NCBI GenBank assembly: GCA_017643305.1
Contig: JAEPNQ010000015.1
Span: forward strand, 1-61,053
DNA length: 61,053 nt
Reading direction: 5' to 3'
Origin: Marinibacterium sp.
GTDB taxonomy: Bacteria; Pseudomonadota; Alphaproteobacteria; Rhodobacterales; Rhodobacteraceae
In this document: in pieces, positions 57,461-61,053 of the stretch
Numbering within the stretch: the first letter of the stretch is position 1
Layout: each line of letters starts with the position of its first letter
Notes under the pieces: model-generated
Databases searched by the model: none
What the model saw: the letters and a program-made list of their open reading frames with translations, nothing else
What the model was told of the DNA's origin: nothing
Position numbers and translations under genes: made by a program

Positions 57461-58735
57461 ATGTCAGACGCAACGCAATCCGGACCGATGCTCGCCGCCG
57501 ACGGCACACCGCTCAAACGCAGTCTGGCCCGTGCCTTGCGCATGCAAAAGATCCGCGCCCTCATGCTGATCGCCCCTCTGCTGCTTTTTGTCCTTATCAC
57601 CTTCATCCTGCCCATCGGCGACATGCTGTTCCGGTCGGTCGAAAACCAGATCGTCCGTGATACGCTACCAAAAACCGTGGTTGCGCTGCGCGACTGGGAC
57701 CCGGCGTCGGGCGAAGCGCCGGACGAAGACGTTTATTTCGCGCTCGCACAGGATCTGAAGATCGCGGTCGAAGCCAAGACGCACACGCGCCTCGGTTCCC
57801 GCCTGAACTACGAACAGACTGGCGCGGCATCGCTGTTCCGGAAATCAGGCCGCAAGGTCAAACGGATGGATCTGGAAAACGATGCGCCCTTCAAGGAAGC
57901 CTTCGTAAAGATCGACAAGAAATGGGGCGAGCCGCAGATCTGGCAAACCATAAAAACCTACGCGCCGGCGTACACCAACGGCTATTTCCTCAATTCCGTC
58001 GACATGCAGAAGGGTGCTGACGGCCCGGAGGCTCGACCGGAAAACCAACGCATCTATATCATGCTGTTCGGACGCACGATGTTCATGTCGCTGGTCATTA
58101 CCGTCAGCTGCATCATGCTGGGCTATCCCGTGGCGTGGATCCTGGCCAACCTGCCTATGCGGCAGGCAAACCTGCTGATGATCCTTGTGCTCCTGCCCTT
58201 CTGGACCTCACTCCTCGTCCGGACATCCGCGTGGAAGGTGATGCTGCAACAGCAGGGCGTGATCAATGACACGCTGGTCTGGCTGGGGTTAGTCGCCGAC
58301 GATGCCCGGTTGATCATGATCAATAACCAGTTCGGCACGATCGTCGCGATGACACATATCCTGCTGCCCTTCATGATCCTGCCTATGTATTCGGTGATGC
58401 AGACGATCCCACCCAGCTACCTGCGCGCAGCCAAATCGCTAGGCGCCAACAACTGGACTGCTTTCTGGCGTGTGTATTTTCCGCAATCAGTGCCGGGCAT
58501 CGGCGCGGGCTCCATCCTCGTGTTCATACTCGCCATTGGTTACTACATCACGCCTGAGATCGTTGGTGGTACCAAGGGTGTCTTCATCTCCAACCGAATC
58601 GCCTACCACATCTCCAGCTCGCTGAACTGGGGCCTCGCCGCTGCGCTGGGGACCATCCTGCTGGCTGTGGTTTTGCTGTTCTACTGGATCTACGACAAAA
58701 TCGTCGGGATCGATAACGTGAAGCTGGGGGGCTGA
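57461..58735 (+). CDS. Polyamine-type ABC permease, PotB-like with large periplasmic insert, system 2
   Basis: The 424-residue permease has a first helix near 33-52, then about 150 residues of charged, mostly helical periplasmic sequence before the second helix near 205. Ordinary PotB proteins lack that insert. The core carries the E-A-A loop (L-R-A-A-K-S-L-G-A-N-N-W-T-A-F-W) near 324-340 and the G-Y-Y-I-T-P-E-I-V-G-G segment. It pairs with the next permease, which begins 4 bases later. Confidence 0.85.
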   Translation: MSDATQSGPMLAADGTPLKRSLARALRMQKIRALMLIAPLLLFVLITFILPIGDMLFRSVENQIVRDTLPKTVVALRDWDPASGEAPDEDVYFALAQDLKIAVEAKTHTRLGSRLNYEQTGAASLFRKSGRKVKRMDLENDAPFKEAFVKIDKKWGEPQIWQTIKTYAPAYTNGYFLNSVDMQKGADGPEARPENQRIYIMLFGRTMFMSLVITVSCIMLGYPVAWILANLPMRQANLLMILVLLPFWTSLLVRTSAWKVMLQQQGVINDTLVWLGLVADDARLIMINNQFGTIVAMTHILLPFMILPMYSVMQTIPPSYLRAAKSLGANNWTAFWRVYFPQSVPGIGAGSILVFILAIGYYITPEIVGGTKGVFISNRIAYHISSSLNWGLAAALGTILLAVVLLFYWIYDKIVGIDNVKLGG

Positions 58736-58739
58736 GGCC

Positions 58740-59915
58740 ATGAGCACATTTGCAACTGCCCAACGTACCCCCGCCCGTTTTTATGTCTCTGTCACCGCCG
58801 CGGCAGGCGCGCTGGCTGGGATGTTTATCGGCACTTCCCAGGGCAATACGCTGCTGGGTATCCTTATAGGCGCGGCTGTACCGGCCATCATCGCCTTTGC
58901 CGCGACAAAGATGCTGCCGGAACGGCCCGCGCGATGGGGCATCCTCGCCCTGTTTGGTGCTGCAGGTTTTCTGATCAGTGCGCTGCCGGGTCTGTTTGTC
59001 GGGCTGATCTTTGGCTGGTTCTTCGGCTGGTTCATGTTCTGGCTGTTCGAAGGCCATTATCGTGCCAGCCTGCCCCCCTACCTGACCGGTGGTCAGGTGT
59101 TGTGGCACTACGCCTTCCGCGTGATCTGCGGCGCGATCTTTGTCTTCCTGATCACCCCCATCCTTGTCGTGCTGCCGCTCAGCTTCAACGCGCAGGATTT
59201 CTTTACTTTCACGCCAGAAATGCTGGCCTTTGATCCTGCCGGCTATTCGCTGAAACACTATCGCGATTTCCTGACCAATGACGCCTGGCAGGACGCCTTG
59301 AGAAACTCGTTGCTGATCGCGCCCATGGCGACCTTGCTGTCTGTAAGCTTCGGCACGCTGGCCGCCATTGGCCTCAGCCAACCGCATGTGCCGTTCCAGC
59401 GCGCGATCATGGCAATCCTGATTTCGCCCATGATCGTTCCGCTGATCATCTCGGCTGCGGGGATGTATTTCTTCTATTCCCGCATTGGCCTGCAGGGCAC
59501 CTATATGGGCGTTGTTCTGGCCCACGCAGCTCTGGGCATTCCGTTTGTCATCATTACCGTGACCGCCACGCTGGTGGGCTTTGATAATTCCCTGACCCGC
59601 GCCGCCGCCAATATGGGCGCAAACCCGGTCACCACTTTCTTCCGCGTGCAGATGCCGCTTATTTTGCCAGGTGTTATCTCGGGCGGGCTATTTGCCTTTA
59701 TCACTTCATTTGACGAAGTGGTGGTTGTCCTTTTTGTCGGCTCAGCCGGGCAGAAGACCCTGCCCTGGCAGATGTTCACCGGCCTGCGGGAACAGATATC
59801 ACCGACCATCCTGGCGGTCGCCACGATCCTTGTCGTGATCTCCATAGCCCTGCTGACCGTGGTCGAATTGCTGCGCCGCCGGTCCGAAAGGTTGCGGGGC
59901 ATGAGCCCCGGCTGA
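58740..59915 (+). CDS. Polyamine-type ABC permease, PotC-like with extra N-terminal helices, system 2
   Basis: The 391-residue permease is about 110 residues longer at the N-terminus than a standard PotC. That extension contains some four hydrophobic segments (about 15-30, 38-55, 66-78 and 82-104) rich in glycine and phenylalanine. The PotC core begins near 125; the family pattern T-S-F-D-E-V-V-V-V-L-F-V and the R-A-A-A-N-M-G-A-N-P-V-T-T-F-F E-A-A-loop equivalent are clear. It completes the importer. Confidence 0.85.
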   Translation: MSTFATAQRTPARFYVSVTAAAGALAGMFIGTSQGNTLLGILIGAAVPAIIAFAATKMLPERPARWGILALFGAAGFLISALPGLFVGLIFGWFFGWFMFWLFEGHYRASLPPYLTGGQVLWHYAFRVICGAIFVFLITPILVVLPLSFNAQDFFTFTPEMLAFDPAGYSLKHYRDFLTNDAWQDALRNSLLIAPMATLLSVSFGTLAAIGLSQPHVPFQRAIMAILISPMIVPLIISAAGMYFFYSRIGLQGTYMGVVLAHAALGIPFVIITVTATLVGFDNSLTRAAANMGANPVTTFFRVQMPLILPGVISGGLFAFITSFDEVVVVLFVGSAGQKTLPWQMFTGLREQISPTILAVATILVVISIALLTVVELLRRRSERLRGMSPG

Positions 59916-60091
59916 GCAACACCTAAAACCGCGCATGGACGAGCCGTGGTGCAGCGACCCCTCAGGGCAGGTTGCCACTTAGTCGGTGCGCGCCCTGGAC
60001 TCCAAACACTCCTTCACCCAACGTCGTGCCGGGTTAAGGCCCTGCGATGCGCAGCGGTCCAAGGGCCGTACACACGCCTCGAGGAAGCCAA
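59916..60091. other. Intergenic stretch between convergent genes
   Basis: 176 bases with no credible gene. Short complementary segments occur, but no clear terminator stem with a T run could be identified. Confidence 0.3.
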
Positions 60092-61053
60092 TCAACCCTC
60101 CTCCCGCAACATCTTCAACGCCGCAGGCGAAGCATAGCCATCCGGCACCAACCCCCGCGCTATCTGCCACGCGCGCACCGCGGCAATGGTCAGCGGACCA
60201 ATGCGCGCGTCAATCTTAACTGTGTCAAACCCGGCCTGTGTCAAACGCGTCTGCAGCTCGATTCGTTCATCAAAGGTCAACGCCCGATCCCAGGTCGGCC
60301 ACCCGCCCTGGATCGTCGCTCCACCCAGGATCCGGTCTGCCAGATGCCCGACACCGACCACATAGGCATCAGCAGTGTTGTAAGCCTCCAGCACTTCGAA
60401 GTTGTCAAAGATCATGAAAGCCGCGCCCTGATGCCCAGCCGGCAACAGGATCGAAGCGCGCCCATGGTCTGGCACCAGCTGGCCATTAATGTCGAGAATG
60501 CCAATTTTGGCCCATTCCGACGGCATGCGGGTAATCTCCCGATTGGCCAGCGTGTAGGTGAAATCCTCAGGCAGCCGCACTTCCACGCCCCAGGGCTGCT
60601 TGTATGTCCAGCCGTGGAACTTGAGATAGGCCGCCGCCGAAGCCAGCGCATCCCGCGGGTCTTCCCCCCAGATGTCGCGCTTGCCATCCCTGGTCCAATC
60701 CACTGCATGGTCGCGGAACGACGTTGGCATGAACTGCGTATGTCCCATTGCTCCGGCCCAGCTGCCTTTCATCTGTCGGGCAGTGGTATCGCCGTCCTGC
60801 AGGATACGCAGCGCATCCATCAACTGATCTTCGAAAAATGCACTGCGGCGCGGATCGTAGGCCAGGGATGCAAGCGACCGAATAACCGAGTTTGATCCCC
60901 GAAAGCCACCATAGGCGCTCTCCAGCCCCCAGATCGCAATGATGACCTGCTTGTCGACTTTGTATCGGTCCTCAATCGCCTGCAGCGCCTTGGCTTGCGC
61001 CTTAAGCGCCGCGCGTCCGTTCTTGATCCGTGCGTCAGATACGGCAGTGCCAA
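60092..61053 (-). CDS. MltB-type lytic murein transglycosylase, N-terminus cut by window edge
   Basis: The minus-strand frame stays open to the right edge (321 codons visible). It shows the membrane-bound lytic transglycosylase B family pattern: catalytic glutamate in I-W-G-L-E-S-A-Y-G-G-F near 52 of the visible part, S-W-A-G-A-M-G-H-T-Q-F-M-P-T-S-F near 110 and A-S-A-A-A-Y-L. A C-terminal peptidoglycan-binding domain (about the last 60 residues, L-T-Q-A-G-F-D and I-G-P-L-T-I-A-A-V-R-A-W-Q) is present. Such enzymes cleave glycan strands and form 1,6-anhydro ends. The start and signal peptide are outside the window. Confidence 0.88.
   Translation of the reverse strand, partial: GTAVSDARIKNGRAALKAQAKALQAIEDRYKVDKQVIIAIWGLESAYGGFRGSNSVIRSLASLAYDPRRSAFFEDQLMDALRILQDGDTTARQMKGSWAGAMGHTQFMPTSFRDHAVDWTRDGKRDIWGEDPRDALASAAAYLKFHGWTYKQPWGVEVRLPEDFTYTLANREITRMPSEWAKIGILDINGQLVPDHGRASILLPAGHQGAAFMIFDNFEVLEAYNTADAYVVGVGHLADRILGGATIQGGWPTWDRALTFDERIELQTRLTQAGFDTVKIDARIGPLTIAAVRAWQIARGLVPDGYASPAALKMLREEG

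Noticed and set aside
60820-61053. Minus-strand arginine-rich frame at the right edge
   Set aside because: It is out of frame with the transglycosylase, whose catalytic motif and upstream residues are read continuously to the edge in another frame.

Overview
The window looks like chromosome of a marine alphaproteobacterium of the Rhodobacterales (Roseobacter group). The signs are GC-rich coding sequence, many TRAP and ABC solute importers, a typical roseobacter-style thermonuclease and lipoprotein at the left end, a CtrA-type box in front of motB, and Rhodobacterales-style FlgE, FlgN, FlgJ and flagellin sequences. Species cannot be fixed from the sequence alone. Apart from the left 2 kb and the flagellar block, nearly everything is scavenging and catabolism of organic acids, aromatics, amides, peptides and polyamines.

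Layout. 1-2080: a decayed, AT-richer stretch with an IS3-type orfA remnant, a secreted nuclease, a small lipoprotein and an orphan integrase N-terminus. 2211-9365: MarR regulator, an IorA/IorB-like 2-oxoacid:ferredoxin oxidoreductase, a second MarR gene, and a bifunctional 2-aminobenzoyl-CoA (salicylyl-CoA type) monooxygenase/reductase; both MarR promoters carry a similar TGCAT...ATGCA inverted repeat. 9764-14893: oligopeptide-type ABC importer with a fused double ATPase. 14965-18237: TAXI-TRAP importer. Then a tRNA-Arg(CCT), a LacI regulator, a YcaQ/AlkX-like glycosylase and a benzoate-CoA-ligase-family enzyme. 22673-27980: DctPQM TRAP importer followed by cyclase, fumarylacetoacetate-hydrolase-family and OsmC genes. 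28080-38167: nitrilase-type hydrolase, amidohydrolase, TetR regulator, polyamine-type ABC importer, and a NylB-like serine hydrolase with an amidase-signature enzyme.

38202-42481: an operon behind a convincing Zur box: histidine-rich ZrgA/DUF2796 protein, LolD/FtsX-type ABC pair, an unrecognised secreted protein and a DUF3299 protein. 42560-45282: a frameshifted Gfo/Idh/MocA gene and a DmdB-like acyl-CoA ligase. 45371-51069: flagellar genes motB, flgE, fliC (fragment), flgN, flgJ, fliK, flgD. This block is structurally broken: flgE loses its last residues and runs straight into the first 47 codons of a flagellin gene in the opposite orientation, and flgJ and fliK each appear to carry a one-base frameshift. 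51089-59915: a putrescine-type uptake and catabolism module (FAD amine oxidase, GntR regulator, class III aminotransferase, PotABCD-type importer) with a stub of a further permease. The right edge cuts an MltB-type lytic transglycosylase.

The most informative observations are the flgE/flagellin breakpoint, the Zur-controlled operon with an uncharacterised member, the importer plus NylB/amidase operon, and the fact that all five solute-binding-protein genes are immediately followed by a perfect GC-rich hairpin. All functional calls rest on reading protein motifs by eye; no database search was possible.
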